DNA of 13,843 nucleotides, taken from contig DKJA01000184.1 in NCBI GenBank assembly GCA_002454505.1, positions 1 to 13,843 of the forward strand. The letters are read 5' to 3'. Below the pieces are notes generated by a model. That model had not been told where the DNA came from, made no database searches, and saw nothing but the letters and a program-made list of their open reading frames with translations. Every line of letters begins with the position of its first letter. Within the stretch, counting starts at the first letter, position 1. Shown piece after piece: positions 1 to 6,649 of this stretch. This DNA is from Oxalobacteraceae bacterium UBA6704 (GTDB lineage: Bacteria; Pseudomonadota; Gammaproteobacteria; Burkholderiales; Burkholderiaceae_D). The position numbers and the translations under genes are program-made.

Positions 1-566
1 GCTGCTCGGCCAGCTGCAGCAGGTCTTCGCCGGCCGCGATGTCCTCGTTCGCGAGGCGCAGCTGCACGCGCGCCGACCGCAGCTCGTAGTAGCGGCGCGC
101 CACTTCGATGGCGACGGCCAGCTGGGCCTCCCGCAGCAGCGCGTCGGCCTGCGCGACATTCGCATCGGCCGCTTCGACGGTGCGGCGCACGCGGCCCCAG
201 AAGTCCGGCTCCCAGCTGGCATCGAAGCCCGCCTGGTAAACATTGAACGGCGACGCAAGGATGCCGATCATCGCGTCGCGGTTTTCCGGCGGTGCCAGCG
301 CTTCCAGCATCCGCGTCGCGGAACCCGACTCGCTCTGGCGCTGACGCGTGGCGCCGGCCTGCGTGCCCAGCTGCGGACCCGCCGCGCCGGCGGCAACCGC
401 GCGCTGCAGGCGGCTTTGCGCGAACCGCAGCGCGGCCGTGCGCAGGTCGTGGTTCTGCGCCGCGGCCCGCTGCAGCAGCCCGCGCAGCACGGGATCGTCG
501 AACCGGGCATACGGCTGCGCAGCCGGCCAGCAAAGCCAGGGGGAGGAGGGCGAAGGTCTTCATCAT
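1..566 (-). pseudogene. NodT/OprM-type outer-membrane efflux lipoprotein, N-terminal region disrupted and 3' end outside the window
   Basis: This is the last gene of the ybhGFSR-type operon, starting 3 bp after the ybhR stop. In this family the protein is a trimeric outer-membrane channel that receives substrate from an inner-membrane pump through an adaptor. The ATG at 566 opens a clear lipoprotein signal peptide, MMKTFALLPLALLAGC, with lipobox LAGC and Cys16 as lipidation site. The family's mature sequence is also clear (FDDPVLRGLLQRAAAQNHDL, later SWEPDFWGRVRR and ARRYYELRSARVQLRLANED), but it lies in another frame, entered near 511. In the mature frame, two stop codons lie directly upstream, and no convincing start exists. 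Only about three residues separate the lipobox from the FDDP motif, where relatives usually have a few tens. This suggests a deletion of roughly 100 bp that also shifted the frame, or an assembly error. The family call is firm; whether it is a true pseudogene is less certain. Confidence 0.68.
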
Positions 567-569
567 GTG

Positions 570-1700
570 TCACACCAGTCGGTTACGGAACAGCCACGCG
601 GCGAACGGCAGCGTGACGGCGGCGATGGCCAGCAGCGGGATCATGTCGTGCCACACGGCGGCCAGTCCCACGCCTTCCAGGTAGATGCGCTGCACCATGT
701 CGATGGCGAAGCGCAGCGGGTTGATCCATGTGACCGTCTGCAGGATCTCCGGCATGTTGCGGATCGGCGTGGTCAGGCCCGACAGCAGCATCAGCGGCAT
801 CACCAGCACGAAGGTGTACAGCATCGCCTGTTGCATGCTGGCGGCGACGGCGGAGATGGCGAGGCCCAGCCCCACGCAGGCCACCGTGAACAGCGTCAGC
901 GCCGCGTACAGCGTGACGAGCGAGCCGGCCATCGGCACATGGAACCAGAAGCGCGTGACGAGCAGAATCAGCGTCGACTGCACGAGGCCGATGCAGATTG
1001 GCGGCAGCGCCTTGCCTACCATGATCTCGGCCGGCGTCATCGGCGTGACGAGCAGCTGGTCGAACGTGCCCTGTTCCCGTTCGCGCGCGACGGACAGCGC
1101 GGTCAGCAGCAGCGTCTGCAGCATCGACAGCGATGCGATCAGGCCCGGCATCAGGTTCCACCGCGTCTCCATGTTCGGGTTGAACCAGGCGCGCGTCTCG
1201 ACCTGCAGCGGGACCGCGCTGCCGCCATGGCGCTCGCGCCACTGCCGGTTGAAGTCCGCGATCACCGAATTGATGTAGCCGGACGCGGAGCCCGCGGTGT
1301 TCGAGTTGCGGCCGTCGAGGATCAGCTGCACGGGCGCCTGCTGGCCCGCATACAGCCTGCGCTCGAAGTCGCGGGGGATGCGCAGCACCAGCAGCGCATC
1401 CTGTTCGTCGATCACTTCCCGCATCGCCGCCTCCGTCTGCACGCTGGCGATGCGGTGGAACACGCCGGTGCCGTCCAGCTTCGCGATCAGCTGCGCGGAG
1501 GCGGCGCTGCGGCTTTCGTCCAGCAGCGCGTAAGGCACGTCGTTCAGGTCATACGTCGCCGCGTAACCGAACAGCATGCTCTGCACCAGCGCCGGGATGA
1601 CGAGGATCGTGCGGCTCTTCGGATCCTTCAGCACGGCGAGGAACTCCTTGCGGCACAGGTTCAGCAGGCGGCGCAGCAGGTCGAGGATGGTGTCGTCCAT
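570..1700 (-). CDS. ybhR: ABC-2 type permease, YbhR-like
   Basis: Inner-membrane permease subunit of a YbhGFSR-type ABC exporter, 376 aa. An N-terminal amphipathic stretch containing RKEFLAVLKDPKSR leads into TM1 at about 31-48. A large periplasmic domain follows (about 50-180, with LILDGRNSNT at 127-135 and AWFNPNME at 171-178). Five further membrane segments lie between about 183 and 370. The motif AREREQGTFDQLLVTP (205-220) is the ABC-2 coupling region, and LPLMLLSG-like and TWINPLRF motifs follow. The sequence agrees closely with my memory of E. coli YbhR. I chose the ATG at 1700 because a GAGGA ribosome-binding site sits just upstream, overlapping the ybhS stop (1708-1710); longer in-frame starts would run back into ybhS. 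It should pair with YbhS as a heterodimeric channel. Substrate is unknown; E. coli YbhGFSR has been linked to drug and cation export. Confidence 0.93.
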   Translation of the reverse strand: MDDTILDLLRRLLNLCRKEFLAVLKDPKSRTILVIPALVQSMLFGYAATYDLNDVPYALLDESRSAASAQLIAKLDGTGVFHRIASVQTEAAMREVIDEQDALLVLRIPRDFERRLYAGQQAPVQLILDGRNSNTAGSASGYINSVIADFNRQWRERHGGSAVPLQVETRAWFNPNMETRWNLMPGLIASLSMLQTLLLTALSVAREREQGTFDQLLVTPMTPAEIMVGKALPPICIGLVQSTLILLVTRFWFHVPMAGSLVTLYAALTLFTVACVGLGLAISAVAASMQQAMLYTFVLVMPLMLLSGLTTPIRNMPEILQTVTWINPLRFAIDMVQRIYLEGVGLAAVWHDMIPLLAIAAVTLPFAAWLFRNRLV

Positions 1701-1707
1701 GATGTCC

Positions 1708-2847
1708 TCAGTCGAGCCGCTTGCGGGTGACGAAACGGGCCGCGCCCAGCAGCAGCACGGCATATGCGGCCAGCACGGCGCAGTCGCGGGCGATCAGCGG
1801 CCACACGTTCCCGGCCAGGAACAGCGTCTTGATCAGGTCCATGAAGTAGGTCGCGGGCAGGGCGTTGCCGACATAGCGCACCACGGCCGGCACGTTGCGC
1901 AGGTCGAACAGGAAGCCGGACAGCATCATCGACGGCATGAAACTGGCCAGCAGCGCCACCTGGCTGGCGATGAACTGGTTCTTCGTGACGGACGAAATCA
2001 GCAGCCCCATGCCGACAGCCACGAACAGGTACAGCATCGACGACAGCAGCACGATCGCCAGCGAACCCTGGATCGGCACCTCGAACAGGAAGCGCGCCGC
2101 GATCAGGCACAGGCCGAGCCCGATCATGCCGACACCGAAATACGGGATGATCTTGGCCAGCAGGATCTCGACGGGCCGCACCGGCGTGACGAACAGCGCC
2201 TCCAGCGTGCCCCGTTCCCATTCGCGCGCCATGACCAGCGCGGTAAGAAAGGCGCCGACCAGCGTCATGATCATCACCACCAGGCCGGGCACCAGGTACC
2301 ACGTGCTCGTGTTCGTCGGGTTGAACCACATGCGCTGTTCCACCGTGACGGTGCCGTTGCCGGGCAGCGTCGCCGTCTGCGCATTGCCGCCCCGGTCCTG
2401 CTGCCGCAGCGACCATTGCGCCAGCGCGGCGGTGGCGTAGTTCATGATGATGGTCGCGCGGCTCGCTTCGGCGCCGTGGACGATCAACTGCACCCTGGCG
2501 CCGCCTTCCGCCAGCCGCGCGGAGAAATCGGCGGGGATGCGCACCACCGCGTCGGCCTCGCGCCGCTCCAGCAGGTCCACGCCGTCGCGCATCGACGCCA
2601 CGATCACCGGCCTGAACGCGCCGGACAGCTGCAGGCCGGCCACCGCATCCTGCGCCGTGGGCGACGCGTCTTCCAGCACGATGGCGACGGGCGCGTCCTT
2701 CACGTCCAGCGACAGGCCGAAGCCGAAGATCAGGATCAGCACGATGGGCAGCGCGATGCCGATGGCGAGATTGCTGGAGTCGCGCAGCAGCTGGCGGAAC
2801 TCCTTCTTCGTCAGCGCGACGAGGCGCCGGGCGAAACCGTTGCTCAT
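1708..2847 (-). CDS. ybhS: ABC-2 type permease, YbhS-like
   Basis: Second inner-membrane permease of the exporter, 379 aa, partner of YbhR. It has the same plan: a cytoplasmic N-terminus (LTKKEFRQLLRDSSN, 12-26), TM1 at about 28-47, a periplasmic domain at about 50-180 with MWFNPTNTSTWYLVPG at 173-188, then five membrane segments. The ABC-2 motif AREWERGTLEALFVTPVRP spans 207-225. Later parts such as GMGLLISSVTKNQF, PSMMLSGF and the RKRLD end match E. coli YbhS as I recall it. The ATG at 2847 overlaps the ybhF stop by four bases (ATGA, 2844-2847), and a GGAGAAG ribosome-binding site lies inside the last codons of ybhF, so translation is probably coupled. Sequence divergence from YbhR suggests an asymmetric membrane channel, matching the asymmetric ATPase encoded upstream. 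Confidence 0.93.
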   Translation of the reverse strand: MSNGFARRLVALTKKEFRQLLRDSSNLAIGIALPIVLILIFGFGLSLDVKDAPVAIVLEDASPTAQDAVAGLQLSGAFRPVIVASMRDGVDLLERREADAVVRIPADFSARLAEGGARVQLIVHGAEASRATIIMNYATAALAQWSLRQQDRGGNAQTATLPGNGTVTVEQRMWFNPTNTSTWYLVPGLVVMIMTLVGAFLTALVMAREWERGTLEALFVTPVRPVEILLAKIIPYFGVGMIGLGLCLIAARFLFEVPIQGSLAIVLLSSMLYLFVAVGMGLLISSVTKNQFIASQVALLASFMPSMMLSGFLFDLRNVPAVVRYVGNALPATYFMDLIKTLFLAGNVWPLIARDCAVLAAYAVLLLGAARFVTRKRLD

Positions 2848-4592
2848 GGCTGCTTCTCCGTGTTGTTCCCCGTACCGTTGCCATTCCTGGCCTGTTCGAC
2901 GATGGCGATGAACGCCGCTTCCATCGTCTCCGCATCGCCGGCCTGTTCGCGCACCTCGCGCGGCGTGCCGATCGCCAGCAGCTTGCCGGCATCCTGGATG
3001 ACGATGCGGTCGCAGTATTCCGCTTCCTCCATGAAGTGGGTGGTGACGATGGTCGTCACACCGGCCTGCGCCAGCGCCGTGATGCGGCGCCAGAATTCGC
3101 GCCGCGCCAGCGGGTCGGCGCCGCTGGTCGGTTCGTCCAGGAACAGGATGTCCGGTTCGTGCAGCAGCGCCGCGGCCATCGCCAGCCGCTGGCGGAAGCC
3201 GCCCGGCAGCGCGCCGCTGGGTGCATCGGCATGATCGCGCAGCTGGAACTGATCAAGCACGGTGTCCATCCGCTCCGCCAGGCGCTTGCCGTGCAGGCCG
3301 TAGGCGCCGCCGAAGAACGTCAGGTTTTCTGCCACCGTCAGGTTGCCGTACAGGGCGAACTTCTGCGCCACGTAGCCGATGTTGCGGCGCGCTTTCGCGC
3401 GGCCGCGGCGCAGGTCCAGGCCGGCCACCTTCAGCGTGCCGCCGCTGGCCGGCAGCAGGCCGCACAGCATGCGGAACGTCGTCGTCTTGCCCGCGCCGTT
3501 CGGGCCAAGCAGGCCGAAGATCTCGCCCCGCCGCACGTCGAAGGTGGTGCGGTCGACGGCCGTGAAATCGCCGAACCTGCGCACCAGGTCGTGCACTTCG
3601 ATGACGGGATCGTCGCCGTCCGCATTGTCCTTTTTTTCGACGGCCGCATCGCCGGCCGCCTGCACGGCCGCGTCGTCGTCGCCGCGCAGCATCAGCATGA
3701 AACCATCCTCGAGCCGTGGCGGCACGGGTTCGGCCTGCGCGTCGCCGAGCAGTTCGCGCAGCGCGCCGTCTTCCGCATCGGGGCGGCGGATGATGCGCAC
3801 CCTGTCGCTCTGCGGCACCGCGTCGGCGATCGTGCGCTGCGCGTCGAGCAGTTTCGCCTGCAGGTCGCGGGCCGGCGTGCCGTCCGGCGGTGTGACGATG
3901 TACGTCAGGTCTTTCGCCTTGTCGCGCAGTTCTTCCGGTGTGCCCGAGGCGAGCAGCTGGCCGCCGTGCAGCACGTGGACGGCTGCGCAGCGTTCCGCCT
4001 CGTCGAGGTAGGCGGTGCTGACGACGACGGTGAGTTCGTCCTGCTCGACGAGGTCCTGCACGATCTGCCACAGCTCGCGGCGCGACAGCGGGTCGACGCC
4101 GACCGTCGGCTCGTCCAGCAGCAGCAGTTCCGGCGAGCGCACCAGCGTGCACGCGAGGCCCAGCTTCTGTTTCATGCCGCCGGACAGCTTGCCGGCCGGG
4201 CGTTTCGTGAAGCGGTGCAGGTCGGTCATCTCCAGCAGCCGGCCGAAGCGCTCGCGCCGCTCGTCCTGCGGCACGCCGTGCAGGTCAGCGTACAGATCGA
4301 GGTTCTCCTGCACGGACAGGTCTTCGTACAGGCCGAAGCGCTGCGGCATGTAGCTGATGCGGTCCTGGATCGCCTGGGGATCGCGCGCCGCGTCGATGCC
4401 CAGCACGCACATCGTGCCCGCCGTCGGCGTCAGCAGGCCGGCGGCGAGGCGCAGGAACGTCGTCTTGCCGGCGCCGTCCGGGCCGACGAGCGCCGTCAGC
4501 GCGCCCGCCGGCACAGTCAGTGTCACGCCGGCCAGCGCCTCGCTGCCGCCGAAGCGCTTGCGCAGGTCCGTCGCGGCGAGGGCGTCCGCCAT
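2844..4592 (-). CDS. ybhF: Fused double ABC ATPase, YbhF-like
   Basis: Cytoplasmic ATPase energising the exporter: 582 aa with two nucleotide-binding domains in one chain. NBD1 (about 5-225) has Walker A GPDGAGKT (37-44), signature LSGGMKQ (136-142) and Walker B LLLLDEP (D160, E161). Its switch position reads STAYLDEAE, with Ala194 where histidine is usual. NBD2 (about 328-565) has Walker A GPNGAGKT (363-370), a degenerate signature LPGGFRQ (462-468), Walker B LFLDEP (D486, E487) and switch His519 in TTHFMEEAE. The two are joined by a roughly 100-residue segment including an acidic, Ala-rich linker (about 304-327). Walker A of each domain pairs with the signature of the other, so one site should be consensus and one degenerate. 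The unusual GPDG Walker A and STxYLDEAE also occur in E. coli YbhF as I remember it. The ATG at 4592 starts two bases after the ybhG stop; a longer open frame upstream is only a shadow of ybhG. Confidence 0.95.
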   Translation of the reverse strand: MADALAATDLRKRFGGSEALAGVTLTVPAGALTALVGPDGAGKTTFLRLAAGLLTPTAGTMCVLGIDAARDPQAIQDRISYMPQRFGLYEDLSVQENLDLYADLHGVPQDERRERFGRLLEMTDLHRFTKRPAGKLSGGMKQKLGLACTLVRSPELLLLDEPTVGVDPLSRRELWQIVQDLVEQDELTVVVSTAYLDEAERCAAVHVLHGGQLLASGTPEELRDKAKDLTYIVTPPDGTPARDLQAKLLDAQRTIADAVPQSDRVRIIRRPDAEDGALRELLGDAQAEPVPPRLEDGFMLMLRGDDDAAVQAAGDAAVEKKDNADGDDPVIEVHDLVRRFGDFTAVDRTTFDVRRGEIFGLLGPNGAGKTTTFRMLCGLLPASGGTLKVAGLDLRRGRAKARRNIGYVAQKFALYGNLTVAENLTFFGGAYGLHGKRLAERMDTVLDQFQLRDHADAPSGALPGGFRQRLAMAAALLHEPDILFLDEPTSGADPLARREFWRRITALAQAGVTTIVTTHFMEEAEYCDRIVIQDAGKLLAIGTPREVREQAGDAETMEAAFIAIVEQARNGNGTGNNTEKQP

Positions 4593-4594
4593 GC

Positions 4595-5749
4595 TCAGCG
4601 CGCCCGCTGTCCGGAAGGGCGGGGCAGCTCGATGCGCACGGTGGCCGGCATGCCCATGCGGAGCACGTCGGCGCGGTCGGCGGCCAGCACGCGCACTTCG
4701 TAGACGAGGGCGGTGCGCAACTCCTCCGTCTGCACTGTCTTCGGCGTGAATTCGGCGACGGACGAGATGTAGCCCACCTTGCCGGGCAGCGTCCGGTCCG
4801 GCTGGCTGTCGATGGCGATGCTGGCCGCCATGCCGGGGCGGATGCGGCCCAGGTCCGCCTCCTTGACCCATGCGCGCACCCACTTCGGATCGGTGATCGC
4901 CAGCGTGTAGACGGGCCGTTGGGGCGACGCCATGTCGCCCGGCTCCATCAGCCGGGCGCGGACGGTGGCGGCGACGGGCGCCGTCAGCTTCGTTTCGACG
5001 AGGTGGCGTTCCATCAATGCGATGTCGGCCCGCGCGGCGTTCAGCTGTGCCTCGGCCTGCGCCACTTCCTCGGTGCGGGGGCCGGTGCGCACCAGCTGCT
5101 CGGACTTGCGCGCGCTTTCCAGCTGCGCGGCGGCGGCGCGGGCCTTTGCCTGCGCGCTGTCCAGGTCCTGCTGGCTCACGGCGCGGCCATTCGACTCGCG
5201 CCACGTGGCCTGCAGCCGGTCCAGCTGGCGCTGCGCCAGTTCCGCATCGGCGGCCACCGCTGCCGTGTTGGCGCGGGCCTGCGCCAGTTCCTCCGGCCGG
5301 CTGCCGGCCTGCAGACGGCGCAGCACCTGCTGCTGGGCCTCGGCCTGGGCGCGGGACTGGTCCAGCCGGAGCAGCAGCGTGCGCGTATCCAGTTCGCCCA
5401 GCACCTGGCCGGCCTTGACGTGCTGGCCCTCGTCGACATCGAGCCGGGCGATGCGGTCGGTGCCGTTGAAGGCGAGCGACACCTGGCGCAGGTCCACGTT
5501 ACCGTACAGGACGACGCGGTATGGATCCTCCTTCGGCTGGCTGGCGTACCACCACCAGCCGCCGGCCGCCGCCAGCCCCCGCACGATGGCGGCACCGATC
5601 AGGATCTTTTTCTTTTTCTTTTTCGATGGCGGCGGCGGATCGTCGGTTTTCTGGGGAGATTTGTCTCGCGGCTTTGCGCCTGGCGGCGGCGCGGCGTTTT
5701 CCTGGTCCGCCGGGGAGGGCGGGCGATCCTGCGGCGGTGGCGATGTCAT
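4595..5749 (-). CDS. ybhG: HlyD-family periplasmic adaptor (membrane fusion protein), YbhG-like
   Basis: First gene of the operon; links the inner-membrane ABC pump to an outer-membrane channel. It is 384 aa from the ATG at 5749, which has a GGAG site seven bases upstream; a TTG six bases earlier is less likely. Residues 1-42 are a hydrophilic, Pro-rich cytoplasmic tail, followed by six lysines (43-48) and a TM anchor (49-68). The first barrel-sandwich half is at about 87-126 (IARLDVDEGQHVKAGQVLGELD). Alpha-helical hairpins cover about 126-250, with two similar turns (AGSRPEELAQARA and TGPRTEEVAQAEA). The second half and beta-barrel domain follow (KLTAPVAATV, VRAWVKEADLGRIRPGMAA, and SSVAEFTPKTVQTEELRT, which is close to YbhG). 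It is longer than E. coli YbhG (about 330 aa), mostly because of the N-terminal tail. The polylysine is encoded by a perfect hexamer repeat. Confidence 0.93.
   Translation of the reverse strand: MTSPPPQDRPPSPADQENAAPPPGAKPRDKSPQKTDDPPPPSKKKKKKILIGAAIVRGLAAAGGWWWYASQPKEDPYRVVLYGNVDLRQVSLAFNGTDRIARLDVDEGQHVKAGQVLGELDTRTLLLRLDQSRAQAEAQQQVLRRLQAGSRPEELAQARANTAAVAADAELAQRQLDRLQATWRESNGRAVSQQDLDSAQAKARAAAAQLESARKSEQLVRTGPRTEEVAQAEAQLNAARADIALMERHLVETKLTAPVAATVRARLMEPGDMASPQRPVYTLAITDPKWVRAWVKEADLGRIRPGMAASIAIDSQPDRTLPGKVGYISSVAEFTPKTVQTEELRTALVYEVRVLAADRADVLRMGMPATVRIELPRPSGQRAR
5606..5623. repeat. Hexanucleotide microsatellite, three CTTTTT units, inside ybhG
   Basis: On the plus strand three tandem CTTTTT units are followed by another C. 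On the coding (minus) strand this reads AAA AAG three times and encodes the six lysines at the cytoplasmic face of the ybhG membrane anchor. Gain or loss of one unit would add or remove two lysines without a frameshift, whereas slippage within an A5-A6 run would shift the frame near the start of the first operon gene. Confidence 0.85.
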
Positions 5750-5783
5750 CGGCAAGCTCCGGCATTGGGATGGTGTATTTTAT

Positions 5784-5807
5784 ATTAAATTCAAATTTGA
5801 ATTTAAT
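5784..5807. promoter_or_regulatory. 24-bp perfect palindrome, likely operator for the CecR/TetR-like regulator
   Basis: The half-site ATTAAATTCAAA (5784-5795) is followed immediately by its exact reverse complement (5796-5807), giving 12 + 12 matching bases with no spacer. It is all A/T except one C and one G, in a window that is otherwise strongly GC-rich. It sits in the 83-bp gap between the divergent ybhG (5749) and tetR-like (5833) starts. Its right half overlaps the predicted -35 of tetR, and a TATAAA element pointing towards ybhG overlaps its left edge. This position fits an operator repressing both directions; binding by the adjacent regulator is inference. Confidence 0.78.
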
Positions 5808-5826
5808 CATCGTCCAATCGTACAAT
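5797..5826 (+). promoter_or_regulatory. Predicted sigma70 promoter of the tetR-like gene
   Basis: TTGAAT (5797-5802) and TACAAT (5821-5826) are separated by 18 bp. The -10 ends six bases before the ATG at 5833, so the expected transcription start lies at or next to the start codon. No Shine-Dalgarno sequence is visible, so the mRNA may be leaderless. The -35 lies inside the palindrome, which would give autorepression. For the opposite direction a TATAAA (minus strand, 5784-5779) is a candidate -10 for ybhG, without a convincing -35. Confidence 0.5.
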
Positions 5827-5832
5827 ACGGCC

Positions 5833-6489
5833 ATGACTTCCCGACCGATCCGCGCGCCCCGTCTTCACGGCCATGCCACCCGCCAGCAATTGCTCGACGT
5901 GGCGGGCCAGGTATTCGCCGAACATGGCTATGCCAACGCGACCAGCAAGGAAATCTGCGCCCGCGCCGATGCCAATCCGGCCTCGGTCAACTACCACTTC
6001 GGCAGCCGCGACAAGCTCTATGAAGCCGTGCTGATCGAGGCACACCAGCACCTGGTGAAGCTGGAAGAGATCCAGCAGGTGGCCGGTACGGACAGCGCGC
6101 CGCGGGACAAGCTGCGCGTCATCCTGGCCGGCATCGTCGAACGGGCCACCGCGCCCGATGCGCACTGGGGCGCCCGCGTGGTGGCCCGCGAGCTGCTGGC
6201 ACCGACGGCGTTCGCACCCACGCTGGCGCACCAGGCGATCGCGCCGAAGGCAAGAGTCATGCAGGGCATTGTCGGCGACCTGCTCGGCCTGCCCGCCGAC
6301 CACCCCGGGCTGCAGCGCAGCCTGTTCCTGCTGATGTCGCCATGCCTGGCGTTGCTGATCGCACCGCCCGCGTTGCGCCTGGGCGTGCTCCCCGCCGTCA
6401 CGCGCAGCGCCGCCGAACTGGTCGACGACATGCTGTGCTACGCCGAAGCAGGCCTGGCCGCCATCGCCGCCCGCTACCGGCAAGAATAA
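5833..6489 (+). CDS. cecR: TetR-family regulator, CecR (YbiH)-like
   Basis: Cytoplasmic DNA-binding regulator, 218 aa, divergent from the ybhGFSR-type operon, the arrangement seen with cecR in E. coli. The N-terminal TetR helix-turn-helix covers about 11-58: RQQLLDVAGQVFAEHGY, then TSKEICARADANPASVNYHF (recognition helix) and GSRDKLYEAVL. The C-terminal part resembles the CecR/DUF1956 ligand-binding domain, including ARVVARELLAPT and a hydrophobic stretch near LFLLMSPCLALLIAPPAL. It probably represses itself and the exporter through the palindrome at 5784-5807 and is released by a ligand that the pump exports. The ATG at 5833 fits the family start (charged tail, then helix 1); a frame open further upstream would translate through the operator. 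The specific CecR assignment rests mostly on domain recall and context; TetR family membership is certain. Confidence 0.88.
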   Translation: MTSRPIRAPRLHGHATRQQLLDVAGQVFAEHGYANATSKEICARADANPASVNYHFGSRDKLYEAVLIEAHQHLVKLEEIQQVAGTDSAPRDKLRVILAGIVERATAPDAHWGARVVARELLAPTAFAPTLAHQAIAPKARVMQGIVGDLLGLPADHPGLQRSLFLLMSPCLALLIAPPALRLGVLPAVTRSAAELVDDMLCYAEAGLAAIAARYRQE

Positions 6490-6523
6490 ATCGGTGCCTG
6501 TCACCGGTTTTCGGCGCGGAAAT

Positions 6524-6543
6524 CAGGGACAGACCCTGTTTTT
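6524..6543 (+). terminator. Possible weak terminator of the tetR-like gene
   Basis: CAGGG-ACAGA-CCCTG gives a 5-bp stem with a 5-base loop, followed at once by five Ts (6539-6543), 35 bp after the tetR stop. The stem is short, so strength is doubtful, but architecture and position are right. The preceding hairpin (6492-6506, followed by GGTTTT) has the same layout. Confidence 0.4.
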
Positions 6544-6615
6544 GAGGGAATTTTAGCGGTTTTTGTGCGCTGGCTCCCTATGGCGACAGGCTTTCGCGAC
6601 CGATTAATTTCTTGT

Positions 6616-6633
6616 AAAACAGGGTCTGTCCCT
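6616..6633 (-). terminator. Possible weak terminator of the nhaR-like gene
   Basis: Read on the minus strand this is the same unit as at 6525-6542: AGGGACAGACCCT followed by GTTTT, 17 bp after the nhaR-like stop at 6650. Each convergent gene therefore meets one copy of the unit in its own sense orientation first. The stem is only 4-5 bp. Confidence 0.35.
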
Positions 6634-6649
6634 ATTTTTTCCACTGTTG

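Larger units (their letters stand above)
6492..6633. repeat. Cluster of three short hairpin repeats, two forming an 18-bp inverted repeat
   Basis: Copy A is GGTGCCTGTCACC (6493-6505), extendable to a CGGTG/CACCG stem with loop CCTGT. Copy B is AGGGACAGACCCTGTTTT (6525-6542), and copy C (6616-6633) is its perfect reverse complement over 18 bases. Read on the same strand, all three share a short stem around a (C/T)CTGT loop. This gap between the convergent tetR-like and nhaR-like genes holds nothing else recognisable. I associate these motifs with dispersed intergenic repeats of Oxalobacteraceae, sometimes near REP-associated transposases, but cannot count copies here. The 116-bp span with inverted ends could also be a small non-autonomous element. 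Confidence 0.75.

Noticed and set aside
348..1730. Very long open frame on the plus strand opposite the outer-membrane and ybhR genes
   Set aside because: Its translation is Arg/His/Gln-rich with no domain, and the opposite strand carries clear YbhR motifs. High GC keeps antisense frames open; similar long frames at 1576-3234 and 3036-4703 were rejected for the same reason.
4593..5204. Upstream extension of the ybhF frame
   Set aside because: The extra sequence is low-complexity Arg/Ala/Gly and overlaps the real ybhG. The ATG at 4592 gives the usual YbhF start and length.
5770..5832. Earlier in-frame ATG for the tetR-like gene
   Set aside because: It would translate the operator palindrome and add a tail unlike TetR proteins. 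A promoter -10 lies within this stretch, so the ATG at 5833 is preferred.
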